Of a DNA stretch of 64,000 nucleotides, positions 26,656 to 33,717 are shown piece by piece. The first letter of the stretch is position 1, and each line of letters starts with the position of its first letter. The translations under genes were made by a program, and so were the position numbers. Source of the stretch: Candidatus Thorarchaeota archaeon (GTDB lineage Archaea > Asgardarchaeota > Thorarchaeia > Thorarchaeales > Thorarchaeaceae). The notes beneath the pieces are model-generated. The model made no database searches, was not told the DNA's origin, and saw only the letters and a program-made list of their open reading frames with translations. The stretch covers positions 13,124 to 77,123 of the forward strand of contig RDOF01000012.1 in assembly GCA_011365025.1 (NCBI GenBank), read 5' to 3'.

Positions 26656-27469
26656 AATACGGGTCGCACTTATTGGCAACCCAAACGTTGGCAAGTCTGT
26701 CATCTTCAATAACCTCACTGGCTTAAGGCAGCATGTTGGCAATTGGCCCGGGAAAACTGTGGAGGTCAAAGAGGGATACTATGAGTACAGCGGATTTGAT
26801 TTTGAAGTAATAGACCTGCCAGGAGTTTACAGTCTTAGTGCAATCTCCGAGGACGAAGTCGTTGCGAGAGATTATCTCATTGATCATCGTCCCGATGTTG
26901 TGGTTGATATTATTAATGCATCACAACTGGAGAGAAACTTGTACCTTACACTGCTTCTCATAGAAATGCAGCTGAACCTTGTAGTGGTTCTGAACATGAG
27001 TGATGTCGTTGAAGCCCGAGGGGACCATATTGACTATGACGCGCTCTCCAGACATCTAGGAGCGCCGGTCGCGGTGACGACTGCAACGCGAAAGGAGGGC
27101 ATGAATGAGCTTCGAGATGCAATCCTCCGAGCAGCTCCAGAAGACCTAGTAAAGGCGCATGCTGACGTTGCGGGTCATGAGCCTACACATCCTGTTGGTG
27201 AGCCCAACGGAAATGACCATCTTCACTACCATCCAAGGCATCATCATCATGGCGAGTACGAGCGAATCCCCCCTCCGTCGATTCGGTATGACCCAGAGAT
27301 AGAAATGAAGCTCAAACAAATCGTCATGATAATGAGCGAGGAAAAGGAGCTACTGGACCGATTTCCTCCCCGGTGGCTAGCTCTCAGAATTCTTGAGCGT
27401 GATGATCAAATCCTTCTGATGATACAGAACCCTGCTGTTAGAGAGAGAGTTCTGGAGGTGACGCTTTGA
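26648..27469 (+). CDS. feoB: FeoB GTPase (N-terminal half), separate chain
   Basis: About 273 residues comprising the cytoplasmic G domain of FeoB: G1 GNPNVGKS, G3 DLPG, G4 NMSD and a G5-like region (TTATRKEG). A helical stalk region follows (EIEMKLKQIVMIMSEEKEL). It ends before the membrane part, which is a separate overlapping gene. An unusual His-rich loop lies before the stalk (DHLHYHPRHHHHGEYERIPP) and could bind metal. The ATG at 26648 (sequence MVRIRVALIG) overlaps the feoA stop and has GAGGTG upstream. An in-frame ATG at 26627 is inside feoA and less likely. Confidence 0.9.
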   Translation: MVRIRVALIGNPNVGKSVIFNNLTGLRQHVGNWPGKTVEVKEGYYEYSGFDFEVIDLPGVYSLSAISEDEVVARDYLIDHRPDVVVDIINASQLERNLYLTLLLIEMQLNLVVVLNMSDVVEARGDHIDYDALSRHLGAPVAVTTATRKEGMNELRDAILRAAPEDLVKAHADVAGHEPTHPVGEPNGNDHLHYHPRHHHHGEYERIPPPSIRYDPEIEMKLKQIVMIMSEEKELLDRFPPRWLALRILERDDQILLMIQNPAVRERVLEVTL

Positions 27470-28791
27470 GTCAGCGGGAGAATCTGAATCTGCAAGATGA
27501 GGAGGCAGATGAAGAAGAGGGAGTAGACCCTCAAATCATCTTGGCTGATGAGCGTTATGAGATCATCGGGAAGATACTTTGCGAAGTTTATCAGCCAGGG
27601 GAAGAGAAGTGGAGTCTGAGCGACCTCTTGGATAGTGTTTTCCTTCACAGGTATTTGGGACTTCCCATCTTTCTGGTTATAATCTGGGCAATGTTCCATT
27701 TCACCTTTGGCGCGTCTCTTGTATTCATGGAGATGATAGAGAGTTTCTTCGCTTGGCTTGGGTCCTACACCTCTCAAATTCCAGTCCCGTGGCTAGCCTC
27801 GCTGCTCACTGACGGGATCATTGGGGGAGTAGGGTTCATCCTCGTATTTTTGCCGCCAATACTCTTCATGTACTTGGCCATCTCTATCCTTGAGGATTCA
27901 GGGTATCTTGCGCGAGCCGCTTTTGTCATGGATAGGCTAATGGTCAGGATAGGACTTCATGGCAGGTCATTCATTCCAATGCTACTAGGTTTTGGCTGTA
28001 GTGTACCAGCAATTATGGCTGCAAGAACCGTAGATGGAGAGTCAAATCGACTAACCACAATTCTTGTTAGTCCACTTATGTCGTGTGCAGCACGACTTCC
28101 TGTATATGTGCTGATTGCCGGGGTGTTCTTTCCTGATTTTGCAGGGACCATGGTATTCCTGATGTACATCCTCGGAATCATCATGGCAGTGCTAATGGCC
28201 TTGGTCTTTAAGCGAACGCTGTTTCAGGAAGAGTCGTCACCGCTTATAATGGAACTACCAACCTATCAGATGCCCACACTTCATGGATCCTTAAGACATG
28301 CATGGGAGAGAGGCTTCTTGTTCATGCGGAAGGCAGGGACATACCTTCTGGTGGGTGCAATGCTGCTATGGGTCCTTGCTAACACGGGGCCGGCGGGCTT
28401 TGGGGTTTCAGTGGATGCTTCTTTTGTCGCAATCATCGGCAGGCTAGGAGAACCGCTATTCTCAGTTCATGGATTTCCGTGGCAAATAGTGACAGCTCTG
28501 ATTTTCGGACTTCTGGCAAAGGAAGTCGTTGTTGAGTCCCTAGGCATAATTTTCTCAGCGCAGGGCGATGTAGCTATTGGTAGTGCACTTTTGTCAGCCT
28601 TGTCTCCACTCTCTGCGTTTGCCCTCATGGTTTTTGTTCTTCTCTACACTCCCTGTATCGCAACCGTGGCCACTATACGAAGTGAAACCGGGTCATGGAA
28701 ATGGGCAGGAGTTTCGGTGGCTTATCAGGTAACCCTTGCCTTTGTAGTATCACTTGTCATTGTTCTTGTGGGAGGGCTTTTCATTGGATAG
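27466..28791 (+). CDS. feoB: FeoB transmembrane channel (C-terminal half), separate chain
   Basis: A 441-residue membrane protein equal to the C-terminal half of FeoB. It shows both Gate-like motifs (GFGCSVPAIMAARTV and YTPCIATVATIRSE), each with the conserved Cys, and about eight TM helices. The N terminus is acidic (DEEADEEEG). It starts at TTG 27466, overlapping the GTPase stop (TTGA), with GGAGGTG at 27453-27459. Together with the preceding gene it would build a two-chain ferrous iron transporter in the cytoplasmic membrane. The split is at the stalk-membrane boundary and leaves both halves intact, so it is a gene fission, not a frameshift of a broken gene. Confidence 0.9.
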   Translation: MSQRENLNLQDEEADEEEGVDPQIILADERYEIIGKILCEVYQPGEEKWSLSDLLDSVFLHRYLGLPIFLVIIWAMFHFTFGASLVFMEMIESFFAWLGSYTSQIPVPWLASLLTDGIIGGVGFILVFLPPILFMYLAISILEDSGYLARAAFVMDRLMVRIGLHGRSFIPMLLGFGCSVPAIMAARTVDGESNRLTTILVSPLMSCAARLPVYVLIAGVFFPDFAGTMVFLMYILGIIMAVLMALVFKRTLFQEESSPLIMELPTYQMPTLHGSLRHAWERGFLFMRKAGTYLLVGAMLLWVLANTGPAGFGVSVDASFVAIIGRLGEPLFSVHGFPWQIVTALIFGLLAKEVVVESLGIIFSAQGDVAIGSALLSALSPLSAFALMVFVLLYTPCIATVATIRSETGSWKWAGVSVAYQVTLAFVVSLVIVLVGGLFIG

Positions 28792-28806
28792 GAGGTTGGC
28801 ATAAGG

Positions 28807-29268
28807 ATGAACAAGAAGCGTAGTTTCATGGGAGGAGCCATCTCCGCCCTCGCTATTGGCGTGATATACTTGGGAATAGGGCTCCTTTGGCTAACAGCTT
28901 CTCTAGGATTCATTCCACTGCCATTTCCTGGCGGATTGGACGCTATCAGCGCTATTGCGCTTTGTGTTAATGCGATAGTTTTCCTTTCTGGATTCCGTCC
29001 TCTGTCCAGAGGAGAACGAGAAGGATTCGCATTTATTGCTGTAGGTATTGTTCTGGCCATGGTTCTTTTCGTCCTTCAGCTATTCATAATGGCGACCAAC
29101 TTTCTGGGTTGGACGTTGGGCTTTCAGGATTGGGCTGATTGGAATATTCTCACAGATATCACACCGAATGTCTGGCTCTTTCTTGTAATTCTCGTCATCG
29201 CAGCATTTGCCCATAGGTTTCTTGATAGTCCCTGGATCTTCAACGTGGGGGGTTTGTCCTATGCTTAA
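28807..29268 (+). CDS. Four-TM membrane protein in feo operon
   Basis: A 153-residue protein with about four TM helices (SALAIGVIYLGIGLLWL, ISAIALCVNAIVFLSGF, FIAVGIVLAMVLFVLQLFIM and VWLFLVILVIAAFAHRF). It starts 15 bp after the FeoB channel gene, and its stop overlaps the next start, so it belongs to the operon. I do not recognise the family. The position suggests an accessory membrane subunit for iron uptake (inference). Confidence 0.6.
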   Translation: MNKKRSFMGGAISALAIGVIYLGIGLLWLTASLGFIPLPFPGGLDAISAIALCVNAIVFLSGFRPLSRGEREGFAFIAVGIVLAMVLFVLQLFIMATNFLGWTLGFQDWADWNILTDITPNVWLFLVILVIAAFAHRFLDSPWIFNVGGLSYA

Positions 29269-29527
29269 GCGAGTCCTGCAGGTCATCATCAAAGGTGAAA
29301 TGATGAACGCTGCCGAAATAGCAAGGGCCATCGGCGTGAGACCTGAAACACTTGAGGACATGATCAAATTGCTTCTCAATCGAGGATTCTTAAGAACAGA
29401 GAATTGCGCCTCAGCAGAAATGACTCTTTGCGCAGCTTGCCCCTCGCATGCAGCATGCGCGTCGGGGGTTCACTCAGGACGAGCTTACTATGTGACTGAA
29501 AAGGGAAGAAGATATGCTGAGTCCTAA
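29261..29527 (+). CDS. FeoC-like winged-helix protein with Cys cluster
   Basis: About 88 residues. A small winged helix (MLKRVLQVIIKGEMMNAAEI, then ARAIGVRPETLEDMIKLLLN) is followed by four Cys in TENCASAEMTLCAACPSHAA with spacing C-x7-C-x2-C-x5-C. The chain ends AYYVTEKGRRYAES. FeoC proteins combine such a helix-turn-helix with an iron-sulfur cluster and modulate FeoB. The frame is open from 29207; I use ATG 29261, which overlaps the preceding stop. It is the last gene of the feo operon. Whether it binds DNA or acts on FeoB is not decided by the sequence. Confidence 0.72.
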   Translation: MLKRVLQVIIKGEMMNAAEIARAIGVRPETLEDMIKLLLNRGFLRTENCASAEMTLCAACPSHAACASGVHSGRAYYVTEKGRRYAES

Positions 29528-29931
29528 GCATACTACAATATGTTTTCTTTGGACCATCTTCTCTTGATAGCTCGATTGCTCTCGGAAGGGTCGTTGCCAT
29601 ACGTATGTATGAGGATAGTATGTTTTTCCGAAAAATTGGGTAAGGATGACACCGTATTACGAGAAAAAGGAGGTGACGCAATACTTAAATCAAAAACATA
29701 CATACGTCTTGATAGCCGCGTGAAAGTGTATAGATAGTAGACTAGCTATATAAACTTTCGAAAGACTTATAAGGCTAGATGAGCCTATATAAACTTAAGG
29801 GTCTAGCCGAGCAGGATTGAACAACTTCTGATCGCACATAAGCGCCACAATCAACGAGGAGTCCACCCTCAATAACATCATACACTACCTTATACTGTTC
29901 AGTCACTTCTAAGCTAGAGGAGAGGTTCATC
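29528..29931. other. 404-bp gene-free region with inverted repeats
   Basis: No convincing gene is seen. It contains a 10-bp palindrome CATACGTATG (29598-29607) and an 11-bp inverted repeat (ACGTATGTATG at 29601-29611, CATACATACGT at 29697-29707). A full anti-16S match AGGAGGTGA lies at 29668-29676. Two copies of CTATATAAACTT mark TATA-like sites. The last 90 bp before the TFB gene hold no obvious feature. Confidence 0.6.
29746..29808 (+). promoter_or_regulatory. Duplicated TATA region upstream of TFB 1
   Basis: CTATATAAACTT occurs at 29746-29757 and again at 29785-29796, 39 bp apart. The second copy is flanked by a perfect inverted repeat, GGCTAGA (29773-29779) and TCTAGCC (29802-29808), so the TATA box sits inside the repeat. 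GGCT-AGATG-AGCC (29773-29785) is a further small inverted repeat. The arrangement suggests a regulated double promoter for the TFB gene at 29932, with a leader of over 100 nt. Confidence 0.5.
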
Positions 29932-30888
29932 ATGGCATCGAGAACAGGCAAGAAGAAGGGGGAACGTTCCCAAGATTCAACTGAGTTCACTTGCCCAGAC
30001 TGTGGAGGTCGAGAGATTATTCAAGACCTCGAGAAAGGTGAGAAGATATGTGCTTCATGCGGTCTGGTCATCAGTGATCATCGCATAGACTTGGGTCCGG
30101 AATGGAGAGCCTTCACTGCCGATGAGAAGGACGCTCGATCCAGAACCGGCGCGCCGACTAACTACGCTATCCATGACAAGGGTCTCTCAACGATGATTGA
30201 CTGGAGAGATCACGATTCCAGCGGAAAACGCTTCACAGCAAAGAAGAGGTCGGAGTTCTACCGACTTCGGAAATGGCAGATACGAACACGCGTTCATAGT
30301 TCAGTAGACCGAAACCTTGCTCAGGCAATGAGTGAACTTGACAGGTTAGCATCACAATTAGGCTTGAACCAGAGTATCAAACAGCTGGCTGCCAAGCTAT
30401 ACAGGCAACTGATAGTAAAGCGGTTGGCAAGATCACGGTCAATTGATGCAATGGTTGGAGCATCCATCTATGCAGCCTGCCGACTCAGAAAAGCACCGCG
30501 GTCTCTTGAAGAGATCGCACGTCATTCGAGAGTTTCAAAGAAGAAGATCGGTCAGCACTATCGATTGCTGGTGGAAAAGCTCAAGCTTCGAATGCCAATA
30601 TCGGACCCGGCAAACTACGTCCCGAGACTCATCACACAGCTCAAGCTGCCAGGAAAAGTGCAGCAGAAAGTGTTGGAGATTCTCGAACAAGCCAAAGGAA
30701 AGAGGAGCCTGGTGACTGGCCGCGACCCCCGAGGGCTAGCCGCGGCAGCAATATACATCGCGTCGATCCTGGTAGATCACAGGGTCACCCAACGTGATAT
30801 CGCAATGGCAGCTGGCGTGACAGAAGTCACAGTCAGGAACCGATACAAGGAGCTGGTACGAAAATTAGGTATCACAATGGCCCCGTAG
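29932..30888 (+). CDS. tfb: Transcription initiation factor IIB (TFB), copy 1
   Basis: A 318-residue TFB, the archaeal TFIIB homolog that bridges TBP at the TATA box to RNA polymerase. The N-terminal zinc ribbon is CPDCGG with CASCGLV (C-x2-C-x17-C-x2-C). The B-reader/linker region follows (PEWRAFTADEKDARSRTGAP), then two cyclin-like repeats (about 120-210 and 215-310), with the HTH-like VTEVTVRNRYKELVRKLGI at the end. The ATG at 29932 has GAGAGG upstream. A close paralog follows 76 bp downstream; the two proteins are similar over their whole length. It is probably a general factor, with the pair allowing promoter choice. Confidence 0.96.
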   Translation: MASRTGKKKGERSQDSTEFTCPDCGGREIIQDLEKGEKICASCGLVISDHRIDLGPEWRAFTADEKDARSRTGAPTNYAIHDKGLSTMIDWRDHDSSGKRFTAKKRSEFYRLRKWQIRTRVHSSVDRNLAQAMSELDRLASQLGLNQSIKQLAAKLYRQLIVKRLARSRSIDAMVGASIYAACRLRKAPRSLEEIARHSRVSKKKIGQHYRLLVEKLKLRMPISDPANYVPRLITQLKLPGKVQQKVLEILEQAKGKRSLVTGRDPRGLAAAAIYIASILVDHRVTQRDIAMAAGVTEVTVRNRYKELVRKLGITMAP

Positions 30889-30912
30889 GAACTGGAATTG
30901 ATACGATTCGGA

Positions 30913-30926
30913 TTCCGAGCTCGGAA
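30913..30926. repeat. 14-bp perfect palindrome between the TFB genes
   Basis: TTCCGAGCTCGGAA is a perfect palindrome placed between the TFB 1 stop and the proposed start of TFB 2. It could be an operator or a 3'-end signal. It is followed at 30940-30952 by CCTTC-TCC-GAAGG, whose 3' arm overlaps the ribosome-binding GGAGGG. Confidence 0.5.
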
Positions 30927-30964
30927 GTGCTCGGACAATCCTTCTCCGAAGGAGGGAGAGAGTA

Positions 30965-31924
30965 ATAGCATCCAAAACAACTCAAAGTAAAACCAACTCA
31001 AACACATACGTAGAAACTGGTTTGGACAGGAAGTGTCCAGAATGTGGCGGAAAAGACGCCATATGGGATAACGGAGACATGGTGTGTTCTCAGTGTGGGC
31101 TAGTTCTAACTGACCACAGGATTGACACCGGTCCCGAGTGGAGAGCCTTCACTGCGGATGAGAGAGACTCAAGGGCAAGAACCGGTGCCCCAACAAGTGT
31201 CACCATCCATGATAGAGGACTCTCAACAATGATAGACTGGAGAGACCATGATGCCTCTGGTAAGCGCTTCAGCTCAGCCCAGCGTGCGCAGATATATCGG
31301 CTGAGGAAATGGCAGCGACGTACCAGAGTTCATAGCTCTATGGAGAGGAATCTGGCTCAGGCAATGACCGAGCTAGACCGTCTAGCATCACAGATGGGTC
31401 TTGCAAAGGCCATCAAGGAACTTGGGGCGGATCTATACAGGCGACTCATACTTGGCAGACTCGTCAGAAGTAGGTCCATTGACGCGATGGTTGCAGCTGC
31501 GGTTTATGCAGCATGCAGGCTTAGGGAATCCCCTCGTTCACTTGAGGAGATTTCAGGCTACACTAGAATTCACAAGAAGAAGATTGGTGCGAGTTATAGA
31601 CTACTGGTGACTAAGCTCAAGATTCGAATGCCTATCTCAGAGCCAGCGAACTACATTCCTAGGTTCGTTTCTGATCTCGGGTTACCGGGCGTTGTCCAGA
31701 TGAAAGCATTAGAGATTATTGAGGAGGCAAAGACAAAGCACGGACTTGTTACAGGAAGAGACCCCAGAGGTCTGGCCTCAGCGGCGATATACATTGCCTC
31801 AATCCTAACGGACAACCGTGTCACCCAGCGGGAAATAGCTCTTGCGTCTGGAGTGACCGAAGTAACGATTCGAAATCGATACAAGGAGCTTGTCAGTAGA
31901 CTTGAGCTCTCTATGGCACCTTAA
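30965..31924 (+). CDS. tfb: Transcription initiation factor IIB (TFB), copy 2
   Basis: A second TFB of 319 residues if started at an ATA codon at 30965. It has the zinc ribbon CPECGG with CSQCGLV, the B-reader region GPEWRAFTADERDSRARTGA, and two cyclin repeats ending GVTEVTIRNRYKELVSRLEL. Only one usual start codon exists upstream of the ribbon, TTG 31022, which would leave four residues before it and has no ribosome site. From ATA the N terminus reads MASKTTQSK, matching MASRTGKKK of copy 1. GGAGG lies 9 nt before it and the length equals copy 1. No other ATG, GTG or TTG occurs in frame back to the stop at 30899. Conservative boundaries would be 31022-31924. Confidence 0.9.
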   Translation: MASKTTQSKTNSNTYVETGLDRKCPECGGKDAIWDNGDMVCSQCGLVLTDHRIDTGPEWRAFTADERDSRARTGAPTSVTIHDRGLSTMIDWRDHDASGKRFSSAQRAQIYRLRKWQRRTRVHSSMERNLAQAMTELDRLASQMGLAKAIKELGADLYRRLILGRLVRSRSIDAMVAAAVYAACRLRESPRSLEEISGYTRIHKKKIGASYRLLVTKLKIRMPISEPANYIPRFVSDLGLPGVVQMKALEIIEEAKTKHGLVTGRDPRGLASAAIYIASILTDNRVTQREIALASGVTEVTIRNRYKELVSRLELSMAP

Positions 31925-31932
31925 GCTACAGA

Positions 31933-31966
31933 GGGTTGCAGTTGCTGCAACCCGATTCTCCTTTTT
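31933..31966 (+). terminator. Intrinsic-type terminator after TFB 2
   Basis: GGGTTGCAG (31933-31941), loop TTG, CTGCAACCC (31945-31953) form a perfect 9-bp stem. A T-rich tract with CTTTTTA follows at 31961-31967. It lies 9 bp after the TFB 2 stop and just before the stop of the convergent Nudix gene, so it may serve both. Confidence 0.75.
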
Positions 31967-32558
31967 ATTCACCTAACGTAACATTGTCTAATTCTTCGAA
32001 GAATGTCCTAGTCAGGAAGGCACGGTAGACAAAGCCGCCCCACCCAGATTCTGTCATGAGTTTGTCAACACCATTGAGGATTTCTTCACGTTTCATTACC
32101 TGAACGTCGTATATCTCATAGGTGTCAATGGGTTCCATCTTGCCTCCAACGACCTCGGCAAGAAACACAAGAGACCGCCAAGGGATGCTTCCTTCATTGC
32201 ATTCAACAGTCAAATAGGAGTCGAGGACGAATCGTTTCAAGCGTATGTCTAATCCTGTTTCCTCTCTCATTTCACGCAGAGCAGCCGCTTCAAGGGACTC
32301 ACCCATCATGGCCCCTCCGGAGGGCGCTCGGTAGATACCAGTCTGCGCATAGGCATGCTTCTGAATTACTACATAACCTCCGGCGCACTCGATGAAGCAA
32401 GTGATGTCGTGATTCCGCCCCTTGTTTGCACTAGTCCTCACAAGCTCGCACTCAAAGTCAAGAAACTTGGTTGCGAAACTTACCTTCTTTGGGGCACCAT
32501 ACTTCTCAATAATGCTTTGGAGCTCTTTGGGATCTATGTCATTCAGGATTCTCGCCAT
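31965..32558 (-). CDS. Nudix hydrolase
   Basis: A 197-residue protein with a complete Nudix box, GGAMMGESLEAAALREMREE followed by TGLD, matching G-x5-E-x7-R-E-x2-E-E-x-G. The N terminus (about 1-50) is extra to the basic domain. Nudix enzymes hydrolyse nucleoside diphosphates linked to another group, and ADP-ribose is one common substrate. The substrate is not readable from the box. The gene is divergent from a macrodomain gene 102 bp away, a combination that makes ADP-ribose or a derivative attractive (inference). The start at 32558 is ATG. Confidence 0.88.
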   Translation of the reverse strand: MARILNDIDPKELQSIIEKYGAPKKVSFATKFLDFECELVRTSANKGRNHDITCFIECAGGYVVIQKHAYAQTGIYRAPSGGAMMGESLEAAALREMREETGLDIRLKRFVLDSYLTVECNEGSIPWRSLVFLAEVVGGKMEPIDTYEIYDVQVMKREEILNGVDKLMTESGWGGFVYRAFLTRTFFEELDNVTLGE

Positions 32559-32659
32559 CCCATGAATTAATTATTAAAGGAAAAGTCTTGTGGACCTCGA
32601 CATCCTTTTACGCGTTCGTGCAGAATATATCAGAAGCACCTTAGTAGGAGCTGGCGCTC

Positions 32660-33229
32660 TTGGAGAAGAAAGTGGGAGACGTTGTAATCTCGACGCACCG
32701 CGGAGACATAACCAAGCTCGAAGCAGATGCAATAGTCAATGCAGCCAATAGCGATCTGTGGATGGGTTCGGGTGTTGCAGGGGCGATTAAGAAGGCCGGC
32801 GGCGATGAGATAGAGCGGGAAGCTGTATCCCTTGGCCCCATTAAGCCCGGTGAGGCGGTAATGACTACAGGGGGAAGACTTGCTGTTAAGTATGTAATTC
32901 ATTGCGCAGGAATGCCTCCAGGAGGAATTGCTACATTCTGGAACGTGAAATCCTCAGTTAGTGCTGCCTTAGCTTTGGCATGTGACAGCAATCTGAGGGG
33001 AATTGCATTCCCTGCCATCGGCGCAGGCGTTGGAGGACTCTCACCTGAAGAATCCGCTAGAGCCATAGCTGAATCCGTCATCCACTATTCAAAGCGACCA
33101 GGGTCAGTAAAGGAGATTGTTCTCGTCGGTCTGAAGAAAAGTATGTGTGACCAATTCGAGGAAGCAATTGGGAATGCAATCATCGACGATCAAGTCATGA
33201 GCCTTGATGACCTGAGGGAAGAGCAGTGA
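32660..33229 (+). CDS. Macrodomain protein
   Basis: A 189-residue macrodomain, which binds or hydrolyses ADP-ribose derivatives. Signatures are DAIVNAANSDLWMGSGVAGA (the N-A-A-N strand and Gly-rich loop), VKYVIHCAG and FPAIGAGVGGLSPEESARAI (the phosphate-binding loop). The start is TTG 32660, with AGGAG 9 nt upstream. Its stop overlaps the next start (GTGA at 33226-33229), so both are co-translated. Substrates of this family include mono-ADP-ribosylated proteins, O-acetyl-ADP-ribose and ADP-ribose 1''-phosphate; I cannot choose between them. It faces a Nudix gene. Confidence 0.92.
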   Translation: MEKKVGDVVISTHRGDITKLEADAIVNAANSDLWMGSGVAGAIKKAGGDEIEREAVSLGPIKPGEAVMTTGGRLAVKYVIHCAGMPPGGIATFWNVKSSVSAALALACDSNLRGIAFPAIGAGVGGLSPEESARAIAESVIHYSKRPGSVKEIVLVGLKKSMCDQFEEAIGNAIIDDQVMSLDDLREEQ

Positions 33230-33717
33230 ACGAACGCTGCATAGGCGATATCCAAGTATGCATTATTCTTGGTCCGTATGATGACTCCAGGATTAGGATT
33301 GCCGTAAAATCTGAGATTATACCAATGGGGCTTGATGCCGGCGGAATCCTGGGAGGGGGAGGTACAATTGGAGGCTTTGGCATAACAATCAAGGAAGCGA
33401 CCAAAGCTGAGAATGTGCTATACTGGCCAAGAATCACGCTTGAGGAGCCAAATAGACGGACAATGATCTTTGATGCCGCCAGAGGCGCCTTGGAAAAGGC
33501 AGAGCGGCTGGATTCAAATGAGATTGGGTTCTTCACCCTTGGTTTGGAAGTCTCCAGAATCCCGTCATGGGAGATTGCAGAGGAGATAGCAAAGGCTGTG
33601 TATATGCATTCACAAGTGGAGCATAAGCTGAAGCAGGTAGTTCTTGTGGCAAGCTCACCAACTCAGGTTAGCTCGTTCCACTTCGCAATTGACAATATTC
33701 GGGTAATCACTTCTTGA
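33226..33717 (+). CDS. Degenerate macro-like protein
   Basis: A 163-residue protein translationally coupled to the macrodomain gene (GTG start at 33226 inside the preceding stop). It aligns by eye with the macro fold: a Gly-rich loop (GLDAGGILGGGGTIGGFGIT), a helix (RTMIFDAARGALEKAERLDS), then the strand-helix IGFFTLGLEVSRIPSWEIAE and QVVLVASSPTQVSSFHFAID. The last part matches the strand and helix near the end of the real macrodomain. The N-A-A-N motif and the G-A-G-V-G phosphate loop are absent, so it probably does not bind ADP-ribose in the usual way. It may be a subunit of a macro pair. This is inference from visual alignment. Confidence 0.55.
   Translation: MNERCIGDIQVCIILGPYDDSRIRIAVKSEIIPMGLDAGGILGGGGTIGGFGITIKEATKAENVLYWPRITLEEPNRRTMIFDAARGALEKAERLDSNEIGFFTLGLEVSRIPSWEIAEEIAKAVYMHSQVEHKLKQVVLVASSPTQVSSFHFAIDNIRVITS

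Noticed and set aside
29540..29737. A 65-codon frame in the gene-free region
   Set aside because: No ribosome site precedes its ATG, and it runs through the inverted repeats. Only a short inner frame after AGGAGGTGA is worth a look.
29773..29830. A possible tRNA-like fold before TFB 1
   Set aside because: The inverted arms GGCTAGA and TCTAGCC look like an acceptor stem, but there are no D or T arms and no anticodon loop at the expected spacing.
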